Origin: JBCBZH01 sp039815415
Lineage (GTDB): Bacteria > Bacteroidota > Rhodothermia > Rhodothermales > Rubricoccaceae
Direction: 5' to 3'
Length of the DNA stretch: 16,855 nt
Assembly: GCA_039815415.1 (NCBI GenBank)
Contig: JBCBZH010000068.1
Location: 1-16,855, forward strand
Position 1 is the first letter of the stretch. Each line of letters starts with the position of its first letter. Under the pieces are notes generated by a model that saw only the letters and a list, made by a program, of their open reading frames with translations, had not been told where the DNA came from and did no database searches. The position numbers and the translations under genes are program-made. Positions 7,612 to 14,280 of the stretch are shown one piece after another.

Positions 7612-7710
7612 GAGGGTGAGTCGTCCGCGGATGACGGCTCGAATCCCCTATGTGTATCGGCGTGAAGAGGAGGGACTTTATGCGGTTATGGGAACCCGCG
7701 ATAGAGCCCC

Positions 7711-8277
7711 CTACGCGTTCTTCTTGATGGAGAGCGTCACTGTGAAATCAGTCGCCGTGTTGTCCGAGAAGAAGCGGTCGTTGGTCGACAAGAATAGCGT
7801 CGTGGCTCCGGCTGGGACCAGGAACTGCCCGCGGTTCATGACGGCGTCCTCTGGAATGTCCGTCGGCAGTTCGCCTACACCCGTTGGGCCGGACTCAATC
7901 TCGCCAGGAACGTTGATGGCTCCGGGGACCCGCTCGCGTACGTCAGCATCGAGAACGGTGTCCGAGGAAGAGAACACACCAATGACGGAGAAGGATCGTG
8001 AGCCGGGCTGGCCGTTCACGCCCGAGGCAGGGTCCAGGTCGGCCTCGCCTAGGATGCGGACAAAGAGCGAGTCGCCAGCAACCACGCCGAGCGAATCCAG
8101 GTCCAGGGTGGTCGGGGCGTTGGCCGCGTCCTGATTGGTGCGGAGGTAGGTTCCGGTCGGGTCGATGTCAAAGGTGCCAACAACGACATAGGGGCCTGCG
8201 TCGTTGGTGTCGTCACCGGTGGTATCGCACGCGGACAGGAGCAGGAGCGGAAGAGCGAGAAGGAGAGCGTAGCGCAT
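7711..8277 (-). CDS. small secreted lipoprotein, LecA (PA-IL)-like beta-sandwich
   Basis: 188-residue lipoprotein from ATG 8277: MRYALLLALPLLLLSAC has the lipobox L-S-A-C with Cys17, followed by an acidic, Thr/Asp-rich linker. A GTG 9 nt upstream is also in frame, but ATG fits the signal peptide better. The mature part is beta-rich and has the strand pattern of the PA-IL galactophilic lectin fold. It runs: D-S-L-F-V-R-I-L-G-E-A (compare the DVITIVAAGWA segment), then FSVIGVF, then QFLVPAGATTLFLSTNDRFFSDN and DFTVTLSI (compare LecA RWVAPNN...[21 protein letters not shown]). The Asp and Asn residues in NDRFFSDN sit where LecA binds calcium and sugar. The resemblance is from memory of the motif, so lectin activity is inference. 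No copy of the iterated motif inside. Confidence 0.8.
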   Translation of the reverse strand: MRYALLLALPLLLLSACDTTGDDTNDAGPYVVVGTFDIDPTGTYLRTNQDAANAPTTLDLDSLGVVAGDSLFVRILGEADLDPASGVNGQPGSRSFSVIGVFSSSDTVLDADVRERVPGAINVPGEIESGPTGVGELPTDIPEDAVMNRGQFLVPAGATTLFLSTNDRFFSDNTATDFTVTLSIKKNA

Positions 8278-8342
8278 GGAGGGCACGGACGTGCGGTGGC
8301 AGGTCGGCGTATGGACGTTTTGGGCGCCTATACAGCATAGGA

Positions 8343-8452
8343 ACTCTTTAGAGTGCCGCTTTCGTCACGCAGATGCTCCCATCTGCGCAATCATTCGGAA
8401 CCGAACGCGGTACAGGTGGGTCCCTTATTAACCGATCGCCACTCGGGCGATC
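8343..8452 (+). promoter_or_regulatory. three small inverted repeats upstream of kbp
   Basis: The 215-nt gap between the divergent lipoprotein and kbp genes holds three inverted repeats. ACTCT-TT-AGAGT lies at 8343-8354. CGCAGATG-CTCC-CATCTGCG (8368-8387) is a perfect 8-bp stem with a tetraloop. GATCGCC-ACTCG-GGCGATC (8434-8452) is a perfect 7-bp stem ending 40 nt before the kbp ATG. They could be operators or leader hairpins; none matches a site I know. Confidence 0.45.
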
Positions 8453-8492
8453 TCACTCGCCACATTCCCCGAATCACCTCTCTACCAACAAC

Positions 8493-8936
8493 ATGGGACT
8501 TCTCGATTTTCTGAAAGACAAGGGCAAAGACCTGTTCGGCGGCAACGAAGACAACGCAGCTGAGACCATCAAAAAGGAGGTCGAGCGTGCCCTTGGCTCG
8601 AACATTTCGAACCTGGGTGTTCAGTACAGCGATGGCAAGGTTCGGCTCTCGGGGTCGGCCAAGAGCCACGCGGCCAAAGAGAAGGCTGCGCTGATCGCGG
8701 GCAACGTGAAGGGCGTCTCCAACGTCAACGACGATGCGCTGATGGTAGCTGGAGGGCAGCCGGCTGCGGCATCCAATTTCTACACCATCCAGAGCGGCGA
8801 CACGCTCTCCAAGATTGCCGCTGCGAAGCTCGGCAACGCCTCCGACTACACCAAGATCTTTGAGGCCAACCGCGAGGTGATCGAGGACCCAGACAAGATC
8901 TACCCTGGTCAGGTGATTCGCATCCCGTCTGCGTAA
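8493..8936 (+). CDS. kbp: Kbp-like potassium-binding protein (BON + LysM)
   Basis: 147-residue homologue of E. coli Kbp (YgaU/LysM), a small protein that binds K+ and supports growth under potassium or osmotic stress. The N-terminus MGLLDFLKDKGKDLF matches the family start. A BON domain spans about residues 20-85 (GVQYSDGKVRLSGSAKSHAAKEKA, GVSNVNDDAL). A LysM domain spans about 97-146 (FYTIQSGDTLSKIA, IFEANREVI, then P-D-K-I-Y-P-G-Q-V-I-R-I-P). Upstream in-frame ATG 8373 would add 40 Ser/Pro/Arg-rich residues and overlap hairpins, so 8493 is the start. No signal peptide, so probably cytoplasmic or periplasm-adjacent as in E. coli. Preceded by hairpins, followed by a rho-independent terminator, so monocistronic. 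Confidence 0.95.
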   Translation: MGLLDFLKDKGKDLFGGNEDNAAETIKKEVERALGSNISNLGVQYSDGKVRLSGSAKSHAAKEKAALIAGNVKGVSNVNDDALMVAGGQPAAASNFYTIQSGDTLSKIAAAKLGNASDYTKIFEANREVIEDPDKIYPGQVIRIPSA

Positions 8937-8959
8937 CGCCCGACTCGGATCGGCTCTCG

Positions 8960-8993
8960 CGCCCGTGGTCTTCGGATCGCGGGCGTTTCATTT
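8960..8993 (+). terminator. rho-independent terminator of kbp
   Basis: CGCCCG (8960-8965) pairs with CGGGCG (8980-8985) around a 14-nt loop, followed directly by TTTCATTT. It lies 24 nt after the kbp stop codon. The iterated 10-mer at 9002-9011 comes immediately after it. Confidence 0.6.
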
Positions 8994-9036
8994 GCATCGG
9001 TCGCCAGCTCGGTGCCTCTCGCCACCGGACACGGGC

Positions 9037-9492
9037 CTACCCTGACAACGCGCCATCCGGCAGGAGGCGCCAGCCCATCCAAAGCACGAGCCCAGCCCGC
9101 AGCGACCATGCCACCGTGCGGATCCAGTTGGTGGCCACGAGCTGGCGGTGCGCGGTGGCATCAAAGGTCCCCGTGCTGAGGGTGTTGTGCAGCGGGACCT
9201 GGATGAAGGCCGTCGAGGCCCAGATCACACCAACGAGGATCACACCCCCAAGCACCGACCACGCCGGGAGCCCCAGCGGGCGGTCCAGCACGAGCCACAC
9301 GGCTGTCACCAGCTCAAGGAGCATCGCCGGGCCCACGATGAGCGTGATGCGCGACTGATGCTGAGCTTCGTAGCTCGCCCAGCCCGATTCGCCCACGCCT
9401 GAGAAGAGGGGGTAGTGGACGACTTGGACGATCCAGATCGCGCCGAACATCGTCAGCGTTGCGAACAGGTGTGTAAGGAAGACCGTCTTCAT
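9037..9492 (-). CDS. DUF1772-like four-helix membrane protein
   Basis: 151-residue integral membrane protein of unknown function, with about four hydrophobic helices (near 3-25, 50-70, 77-97 and 128-145). Conserved-looking polar positions: I-V-Q-V-V-H-Y-P-L-F, the H-x-x-R-I motif in EAQHQSRITLIVGPAMLLE, STAFIQVPLHNTLS, and ATNWIRTVAWSLRA. These fit the DUF1772 type of small membrane protein. Its ATG overlaps the stop of the FAD oxidoreductase gene by 4 nt (ATGA, 9489-9492), so translation is likely coupled. It is the last gene of the six-gene minus-strand run. One exact iterated 10-mer at 9138 (read R-Q-L-V). Confidence 0.85.
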   Translation of the reverse strand: MKTVFLTHLFATLTMFGAIWIVQVVHYPLFSGVGESGWASYEAQHQSRITLIVGPAMLLELVTAVWLVLDRPLGLPAWSVLGGVILVGVIWASTAFIQVPLHNTLSTGTFDATAHRQLVATNWIRTVAWSLRAGLVLWMGWRLLPDGALSG

Positions 9493-10730
9493 GCGAGGTC
9501 GCGGATGACGGTCTCGGCGGCATGCCTGCCAGCGATCATGGCGCCATTGATGGAGGCGTTGCGCCGATGGTCACCTGTGACGTACAGCCCATCCCGGATG
9601 CGCAGCGGCAGCTCGGGCGGCTCCAGAGAGGGGCGCGCTGGGAGGGCATACGGGACCCGGGCGGCCGGCAGGGTACGCCAGCTCGAGACGCGCCGCCCAA
9701 ACCAGCCCTCGAGCTGGCGACGCGCGGCCGTGTCCAACTCGGCATTGCTCATGGATGGAGCACCGATGACGCTGGCCGAGATCAAGACCTTGCCATCGGG
9801 AGCGTAGCCGGGCGCAACGGCGCTCATTACCTGAACGTTGTTGACCGGTCCTGTTCCAGTGCCATCGAGAAGGAGAACCAGCTGGTGGGTTGGGGCGAGG
9901 TCGGAGGCCCAGTAGAGGCAGACGGTGCTCCGCCAGCTCGTCGGTGAGATCTCAGAGACGAGGTGCGCGGCGGCGTTGGCGTCGGTCGCAACCACTACGG
10001 CGCTGGCCTGTACACGGTCGCCGCTGGCCAAGGTCACACCCGAGGCATCCACGGCCTCTACGGGCTGGCGAAGGTGCAGGGCATCGTCCGGCAGAGTAGA
10101 GGCGATCTGCTCCGGAATGGTCTGCATTCCAAGGTTGGGGACAGTGGCCTGACCGGTGCTGAACATCCTGAAGTAGAACTCGAAGGCTCGGCTCGAGGAT
10201 GTGAGCGCAGGATCGAGAAAGACACCGCCAAGGAAGGGGGCGAAGAATCGGTCCACCATACGCTCGGAGAACCCGTATCGGCTCCGCAACGCGCGCGCCG
10301 TTGTGACCTCCTGGCGTGACCATAGCTCGTCCAACGCCGGACGCGTCACGCTCTGGCGAAGGCGCAGGATGCGCAGCTTGTCTGCCAGCGTGCCGACCGA
10401 TGCGGTCAGTGTCCCGAGCACCTGCTCGGGCTGGCGAAACGGGTCGCCGAGGACCTCGAAGTCGGAGCCTGTCCATACCCAGGCGCCCGGAGAAAACGCG
10501 CGGAGGTCGAGAGCGTCGTAGTCTAGCACGCGCTCCGCCTCGGGATAAGAGGTGAGCAGCACCTGGAAGCCCCGGTCTAGCCGAAATCCGTCTACCACGT
10601 CCGTTCGGACGCGCCCGCCAACCGCATCGTCAGATTCAAACACGGCGACCGTGAGGCCGCGCTCGGTGAGCTCCCGAGCACAGCAGAGTCCAGAGAGTCC
10701 GGCTCCAACGATGGCGACATCCACGGTCAT
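9489..10730 (-). CDS. FAD-dependent oxidoreductase (amine-oxidase / desaturase-like)
   Basis: 413-residue flavoprotein of the amine oxidase, protoporphyrinogen oxidase and phytoene desaturase-like superfamily. The N-terminal Rossmann dinucleotide motif is V-A-I-V-G-A-G-L-S-G-L-C-C (GxGxxG at about 9-14), followed by FESDDAVGGRVRTD. The C-terminal FAD-contact segment reads DGLYVTGDHRRNASINGAMIAGRHAAE. The middle (about 90-330) is the substrate domain; the substrate cannot be deduced. Start ATG 10730 overlaps the upstream epimerase-fusion stop by 4 nt, and its own stop overlaps the DUF1772-like start by 4 nt, so the three are almost certainly made together. Exact iterated 10-mers lie at 9676, 9710 and 9931. 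The first two face each other 24 nt apart, and the first and third are read S-S-W-R and T-S-W-R. Confidence 0.9.
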   Translation of the reverse strand: MTVDVAIVGAGLSGLCCARELTERGLTVAVFESDDAVGGRVRTDVVDGFRLDRGFQVLLTSYPEAERVLDYDALDLRAFSPGAWVWTGSDFEVLGDPFRQPEQVLGTLTASVGTLADKLRILRLRQSVTRPALDELWSRQEVTTARALRSRYGFSERMVDRFFAPFLGGVFLDPALTSSSRAFEFYFRMFSTGQATVPNLGMQTIPEQIASTLPDDALHLRQPVEAVDASGVTLASGDRVQASAVVVATDANAAAHLVSEISPTSWRSTVCLYWASDLAPTHQLVLLLDGTGTGPVNNVQVMSAVAPGYAPDGKVLISASVIGAPSMSNAELDTAARRQLEGWFGRRVSSWRTLPAARVPYALPARPSLEPPELPLRIRDGLYVTGDHRRNASINGAMIAGRHAAETVIRDLA

Positions 10731-12166
10731 GCAGGGAGGGGCTTGGGGGCGTCGGCACGGCCGAGCAGGTGGCTGAGGGCGCCGTCGAGCGTGGGATAGG
10801 TGTAGTCGAAACCGCTGTCGCGGAGGCGCGCGGGCACCATACGGACACTCTTGAGAACGATCTCGTCTGCAACCTCGCCGCCGAGGCGGCGGAGGAGTGA
10901 CGCTGGGGTGCCGAAGAGGGCAGGGCGGTTGAGCGTCCGACCGAGGGCTTTGACGACTGCTCGAGCTGGCGCGGGCGTAGGCGCAGACAGGTTGACGGGC
11001 CCGCTAAGGTCGCTCGCGAGCAGATGGTAGAGCGCGTATATCGCATCATCGAGGGCGATCCAGCCCCAGAAGGCCGAACCGTCGCCCGGCCAGGCCGCCA
11101 GCCCGAATTGGGCCGGAAGCAGCAGCTTCTGAAGCAGGCCGCCCGCAGGCGTGAGCACCAGCCCGATGCGGGGATGGATCACGCGGATGCCCGCCGCCTC
11201 TGCCTCAGCCGTAGAGGCTTCCCACGCCTTGCAGACGTCCGCCAGAAACCCCGCCCCCAGCGCATCCGACTCGTTGACAGGGCGACTGCCCGTATCCCCA
11301 TAGATGCCGCTCGCGGAGGCCGAGAGGAATACGCGAGGAGGCGTATCCAGCGCCGCCAGCGCGCGGCTCAGGAGCTGTGTGCCCTTCGTGCGACTCTCCC
11401 AGATAGCGCGCTTCTTGGCCTCCGTGTACGCCAGCCCGAAGACGTTCTCGCCCGCGAGGTGGACCACCGCATCCGGGGACGCCAGCCGGAGCGCGCCCAT
11501 CTCGATCTCGCCTGCGGCGACGTTCCAGTAGACCGCGCGCTCCTGTGGGCTCCGGTTGAGAGCAACCGCCTCACCGCGCGACCGCACCAGCCGAACCACG
11601 CGGTGCCCGCCGGTGAGCAAGAACGCCGCCAGCGCGGAGCCAATCACCCCTGACGACCCCGTGATGGCGACGGTCATCGGCTCCAGGCTCAAGCCGGCGT
11701 GACGGGCGAGGTCCTCGCGTGTGATGCGGTGGCGGTAGGCAAACAACCGTTCAATCTGGCCCTCTGCCGCCCAGCCCGCCGCCAGCTCGGACAGCGGCGC
11801 GAGCGGGAGCTGGTAGTCCACGCTGTCGTCAAGCACAGAGCGGGCCGGGCCGTCGGGGATCATCCGATGGCTGTGCGCCCACGACGCGAAAGGCCCCTGA
11901 ATCTGGATGTCACGGAACTCGCAGGGGCTCTCGCCATCGACGCACGCATTGCTCGTCGCGCGGTGCTCAGCAATCCACCGAATCGAGGCCGGGCCCTTCC
12001 CGAGACGGATTACCGCCCGCGAGCCGGTCTCGATGCCCTCGTAGTGCTCAAGCTCAACCGGCTGCCAGGGCGGAGTGAGACGCTGGAATGCACCGGGGCG
12101 CGCGTGCCACTGGAACAGCTCGGCGGCGGAGACTGGGACGGACAGACGGGCGGAGAAGTGAGGCAC
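10727..12166 (-). CDS. SRPBCC - TIGR01777 NAD-dependent epimerase fusion
   Basis: 479-residue two-domain protein. Residues 1-150 form an SRPBCC/START-like ligand-binding fold (typical start H-F-S-A-R-L-S-V-P-V-S-A-A-E-L-F, and GPFASWAHSHRM). Residues about 163-475 form an extended-SDR NAD(P)-binding domain of the TIGR01777 (YfcH) family: MTVAITGSSGVIGSALAAFL with the Rossmann glycines at 170-176, then V-V-H-L-A-G-E-N-V-F, FLSASASGIYGDTGS around the active-site Tyr, and GWIALDDAIYAL. A C-terminal DUF1731-like part ends with LRDSGFDYTYPTLDGAL. Such fusions are common; the ligand and reaction are unknown. It is the fourth gene of the minus-strand run, 64 nt after the YdjM-like gene and overlapping the FAD gene by 4 nt. 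Exact iterated 10-mers at 10972 (read P-A-R) and 11780 (E-L-A). Confidence 0.92.
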   Translation of the reverse strand: MPHFSARLSVPVSAAELFQWHARPGAFQRLTPPWQPVELEHYEGIETGSRAVIRLGKGPASIRWIAEHRATSNACVDGESPCEFRDIQIQGPFASWAHSHRMIPDGPARSVLDDSVDYQLPLAPLSELAAGWAAEGQIERLFAYRHRITREDLARHAGLSLEPMTVAITGSSGVIGSALAAFLLTGGHRVVRLVRSRGEAVALNRSPQERAVYWNVAAGEIEMGALRLASPDAVVHLAGENVFGLAYTEAKKRAIWESRTKGTQLLSRALAALDTPPRVFLSASASGIYGDTGSRPVNESDALGAGFLADVCKAWEASTAEAEAAGIRVIHPRIGLVLTPAGGLLQKLLLPAQFGLAAWPGDGSAFWGWIALDDAIYALYHLLASDLSGPVNLSAPTPAPARAVVKALGRTLNRPALFGTPASLLRRLGGEVADEIVLKSVRMVPARLRDSGFDYTYPTLDGALSHLLGRADAPKPLPA

Positions 12167-12230
12167 GGGACTCGGCGCGTTACAGAGGCTCAGTCACGCT
12201 CAGCACGCCGACACCGTTCCGCGCTCACCG

Positions 12231-12731
12231 CTACGGATTCCGTGCCCGACGTCGCTGGGTCCACCACACGGCCGCAGCAGCGACGACTACCGCCAGCTCG
12301 AGGCCGAACGTCCAGTGCGTGACAAAGCTGAGGATCCACGAGTCATGCGTCGGCGGGACGGCCACCAGGGTCGTCTCATGATCGGAGAAGGGAGCCAGCC
12401 AGCGAACGGAGCCTGCGATGGAGTCGAGCGAGCAGTGAAGGAGCGCTGCGGCGCCGAGCGCCAGCCCGAGGTGTCCCCATCGACTTAATCCGTTATTGCA
12501 AGAAAATAACGAGCTGGCGACGAGGACGGCAACCCACAGCAGCGGCCAGTGTGGCAGGAGCGCGTGGTGGTGCACTGACGAGTCGACACCGTAGAAGTAG
12601 ATCAGGTCGAGGTCGGGCAGGACGCTCCCGATGAGCGCCGCCGTCATCAGAGCGCGGCGTCGGGCTGGCGGGGTCCGTCGGAGCGCGGCGGTGGCAGCGA
12701 GGTAGCCTGCGGAGAAATGGCCGATTAGCAT
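12231..12731 (-). CDS. YdjM-like membrane-bound metal-dependent hydrolase family protein
   Basis: 166-residue membrane protein with four to five hydrophobic segments. It has the spaced His/Asp residues of the YdjM (DUF457-type) family: LIGHFSAGY, GSVLPDLDLIYFY, VHHHALLPHWPLLW, then L-L-H-C-S-L-D-S-I-A-G-S and APFSDHE. In E. coli ydjM is LexA-controlled; I see no LexA box here. The catalytic role of the family is not established. ATG 12731 overlaps the upstream DUF6915 stop by 7 nt, which suggests coupling. Exact iterated 10-mers at 12291 (read E-L-A) and 12510 (A-S-S). Confidence 0.82.
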   Translation of the reverse strand: MLIGHFSAGYLAATAALRRTPPARRRALMTAALIGSVLPDLDLIYFYGVDSSVHHHALLPHWPLLWVAVLVASSLFSCNNGLSRWGHLGLALGAAALLHCSLDSIAGSVRWLAPFSDHETTLVAVPPTHDSWILSFVTHWTFGLELAVVVAAAAVWWTQRRRARNP

Positions 12732-13123
12732 GGATCATCGCTCGCTGAGGAGCCCTGCGGTGCGTCGTCGTCAGGCGCTGTGTCCTCGAGCGTAGGCCGA
12801 AACACCGTACGCCCCATCCAGGGCTGGATCTGCAGATGCTGCAACCAGTCCTTCACGGTTGGTACCCAGCCGAGGTCGTCGGTGACGTGCTGCTCGCCGA
12901 TGAGGCGAATGGGAACGGTTTTGTCCTCGCTGTTGGTGATCGTCACGCCGAACACCGCCTCGCAGAGGAAGATGCCTTCGGAGTGGTGCCGAAGGGCTCG
13001 GTGCCGGAAATCCCCCAGATGGGCTTTGGTCTCATCGAACCAGGCATGGACCGGCAGGTAATCGTCGGGTTCGCCCCCGAAGAGCCGCGCGGACCGGACG
13101 GCGTGGTGCCAGGGGTGGGCCAT
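12725..13123 (-). CDS. DUF6915 family protein
   Basis: 132-residue soluble protein resembling DUF6915. It has MAHPWHHAVRSARLFGGEP, YLPVHAWFDETKAHLGDFRHRALRHHSEGIF, then FGVTITNSEDKTVPIRLIGEQHV and the end of the domain at QPWMG (about 104). The rest is an acidic, low-complexity tail. It is rich in His and Trp, with a cluster H-x-W-F-D-E-T-K-A-H...H-R-A-L-R-H-H that could bind a metal (inference). Function unknown. It starts 1 nt after the stop of the gene at 13125-13673 and overlaps the YdjM-like gene by 7 nt. No iterated motif inside. Confidence 0.85.
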   Translation of the reverse strand: MAHPWHHAVRSARLFGGEPDDYLPVHAWFDETKAHLGDFRHRALRHHSEGIFLCEAVFGVTITNSEDKTVPIRLIGEQHVTDDLGWVPTVKDWLQHLQIQPWMGRTVFRPTLEDTAPDDDAPQGSSASDDPC

Positions 13124-13124
13124 G

Positions 13125-13673
13125 CTAGCCCTGTGGCGGGATGTCGCTCAGCGTCCCTGCGCCGAGGTCGGTCACGAAGGCTCCGCGCACACCCATGTCC
13201 CCCGTTCCGTTCACCCCCATGAAGCTGGTTAGCCACCCACCGAAGGTGTCCAACGCATATTCCGCGCGCGCCTCGCGGCTCCAGCTGGCGAAATGCTGCG
13301 CCAGATGAGCCCACTCCGGGACCAGCGTCTCGACGCGGTTCCCGAGTCGCCCGGGCGCAAGGTGACTCAGGAGGGCAGGGAGGAGCAGGGCCTCGTCGCC
13401 TACCAGTGCAGACTCAATGGTGACGAACAGCTCGTCGTAGCCGCCATCGTACCTGCACTGAAGCTGTGTGGCACCGATCTCCGCGAGCTCGTCCCAGACA
13501 ATGGCTTCGAGGCCCGAGGCGTCGGATCGAGAAAACGCCGCGTTCGCTGCCTCGTACACGAGGATGTTACCGTCATCATCCACCCGCGCCTCAGGGGGCG
13601 GAGGCAATGGCTCCTCAGCCCCAGGGTTCATCCAGTCCTGCCAGATGTCAGGATCAAAGATGTACAGAGGCAT
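13125..13673 (-). CDS. hypothetical protein, first gene of the six-gene run
   Basis: 182-residue soluble, acidic protein I do not recognise with confidence. The N-terminus is MPLYIFDPDIWQDWMNPG, followed by a proline linker and V-D-D-D-G-N-I-L-V-Y-E. The middle segment ATQLQCRYDGGYDELFVTIES and the end GTGDMGVRGAFVTDLGAGTLSD weakly recall DUF6878-type proteins (aromatic-D-G-G-x-D-E and a glycine-rich 'G-A-F-x-x-D-L-x-x-G' end), but this is from memory. The stop is followed after 1 nt by the DUF6915 ATG, so the two are very likely co-translated and may act together. Preceded by 105 nt containing the DUF1232 terminator hairpin, so its promoter should lie within about 13674-13742. Confidence 0.8.
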   Translation of the reverse strand: MPLYIFDPDIWQDWMNPGAEEPLPPPPEARVDDDGNILVYEAANAAFSRSDASGLEAIVWDELAEIGATQLQCRYDGGYDELFVTIESALVGDEALLLPALLSHLAPGRLGNRVETLVPEWAHLAQHFASWSREARAEYALDTFGGWLTSFMGVNGTGDMGVRGAFVTDLGAGTLSDIPPQG

Positions 13674-13742
13674 AGGTATAGAGAGGCTTGGTCGTGTCGC
13701 GGGGCGTGTGGCAAGACGGGAGTGGGAGGAGCCGCGTGTCGC

Positions 13743-13776
13743 GGGCTCGATGGTCGGACCTCGAGCCCTTAAGGGC
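13743..13776 (-). terminator. hairpin and palindrome after the DUF1232 gene
   Basis: GGGCTCGA (13743-13750) and TCGAGCCC (13761-13768) form a perfect 8-bp stem with a 10-nt loop, and overlap a 12-bp palindrome GCCCTTAAGGGC (13765-13776). It sits 2 nt after the DUF1232 stop on the minus strand. There is no U-tract on either side, so termination is likely but not certain. Confidence 0.45.
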
Positions 13777-13778
13777 GC

Positions 13779-14177
13779 TCAGGCGTCTCCGGCTTCCCAG
13801 GCCTCAAACTGCTTCAAGTCATCCCGGAGCGACTTGATGACGTAGGCGATCACTGCAGCATCGTCCAGAAACCCTGTGCCCACCAGGAAGTCCGGGATCA
13901 GGTCCACGGGCATCACGAAGTAGACGAGGGCACCGGCCGCCATCACGAGGGCCTTCCACGGGATCCGTCGGTAGTCGCCTTTCACGTAGGCGCGAACAAA
14001 CCGAATCAGCAGCGGCAGGTCCGACCGGATGGTGCCGAGCGAGCCGCGCTGCTGCGACAGCTTGGTCCCAGCGCGGTTTGCCAGCGCTCGAAGACGCCCC
14101 GGCTCCTCGACCGTTTCGTCGGTCTGGTCTTGGGCGAGGCGGAGGCCGCGTCTGGCGGTGGTGTTCGTGTCGGGCAC
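13779..14177 (-). CDS. DUF1232 (YkvA-like) membrane protein
   Basis: The C-terminal half is a clear DUF1232 domain: IPWKALVMAAGALVYFVMPVDLIPDF, then VGTGFLDDAAVIAYVIKSLRDDL, with the family's conserved P-x-D-x-I-P-D and the hydrophobic segment before it. Function unknown. The open frame extends far upstream (to 14516), but that part overlaps the oppositely oriented secreted-protein gene and has no family similarity. GTG 14177 gives a sensible 132-residue protein (V-P-D-T-N-T-T...); ATG 14282 is the alternative and would overlap the divergent gene's start. A basic/acidic linker precedes the domain. Confidence 0.85.
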   Translation of the reverse strand: MPDTNTTARRGLRLAQDQTDETVEEPGRLRALANRAGTKLSQQRGSLGTIRSDLPLLIRFVRAYVKGDYRRIPWKALVMAAGALVYFVMPVDLIPDFLVGTGFLDDAAVIAYVIKSLRDDLKQFEAWEAGDA

Positions 14178-14280
14178 AGCGAATAGGGGGTGGGGAGCAG
14201 CGGTACGCGCGGCACGCCCGGAAGCTCCCGCGTAGTGTCCTCGCGGCAGACTACCTTCCGGCGTCGCTTTCCTCACGTCC

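Noticed and set aside
7636..7662. tRNA T-arm-like string GGCTCGAATCC
   Set aside because: The T-loop position is C rather than T, the acceptor stem has no partner, and no D-arm or anticodon arm fits upstream.
8373..8492. 40-residue N-terminal extension of Kbp
   Set aside because: The residues are Ser/Pro/Arg-rich, overlap both leader hairpins, and precede the canonical MGLLDFLKD family start.
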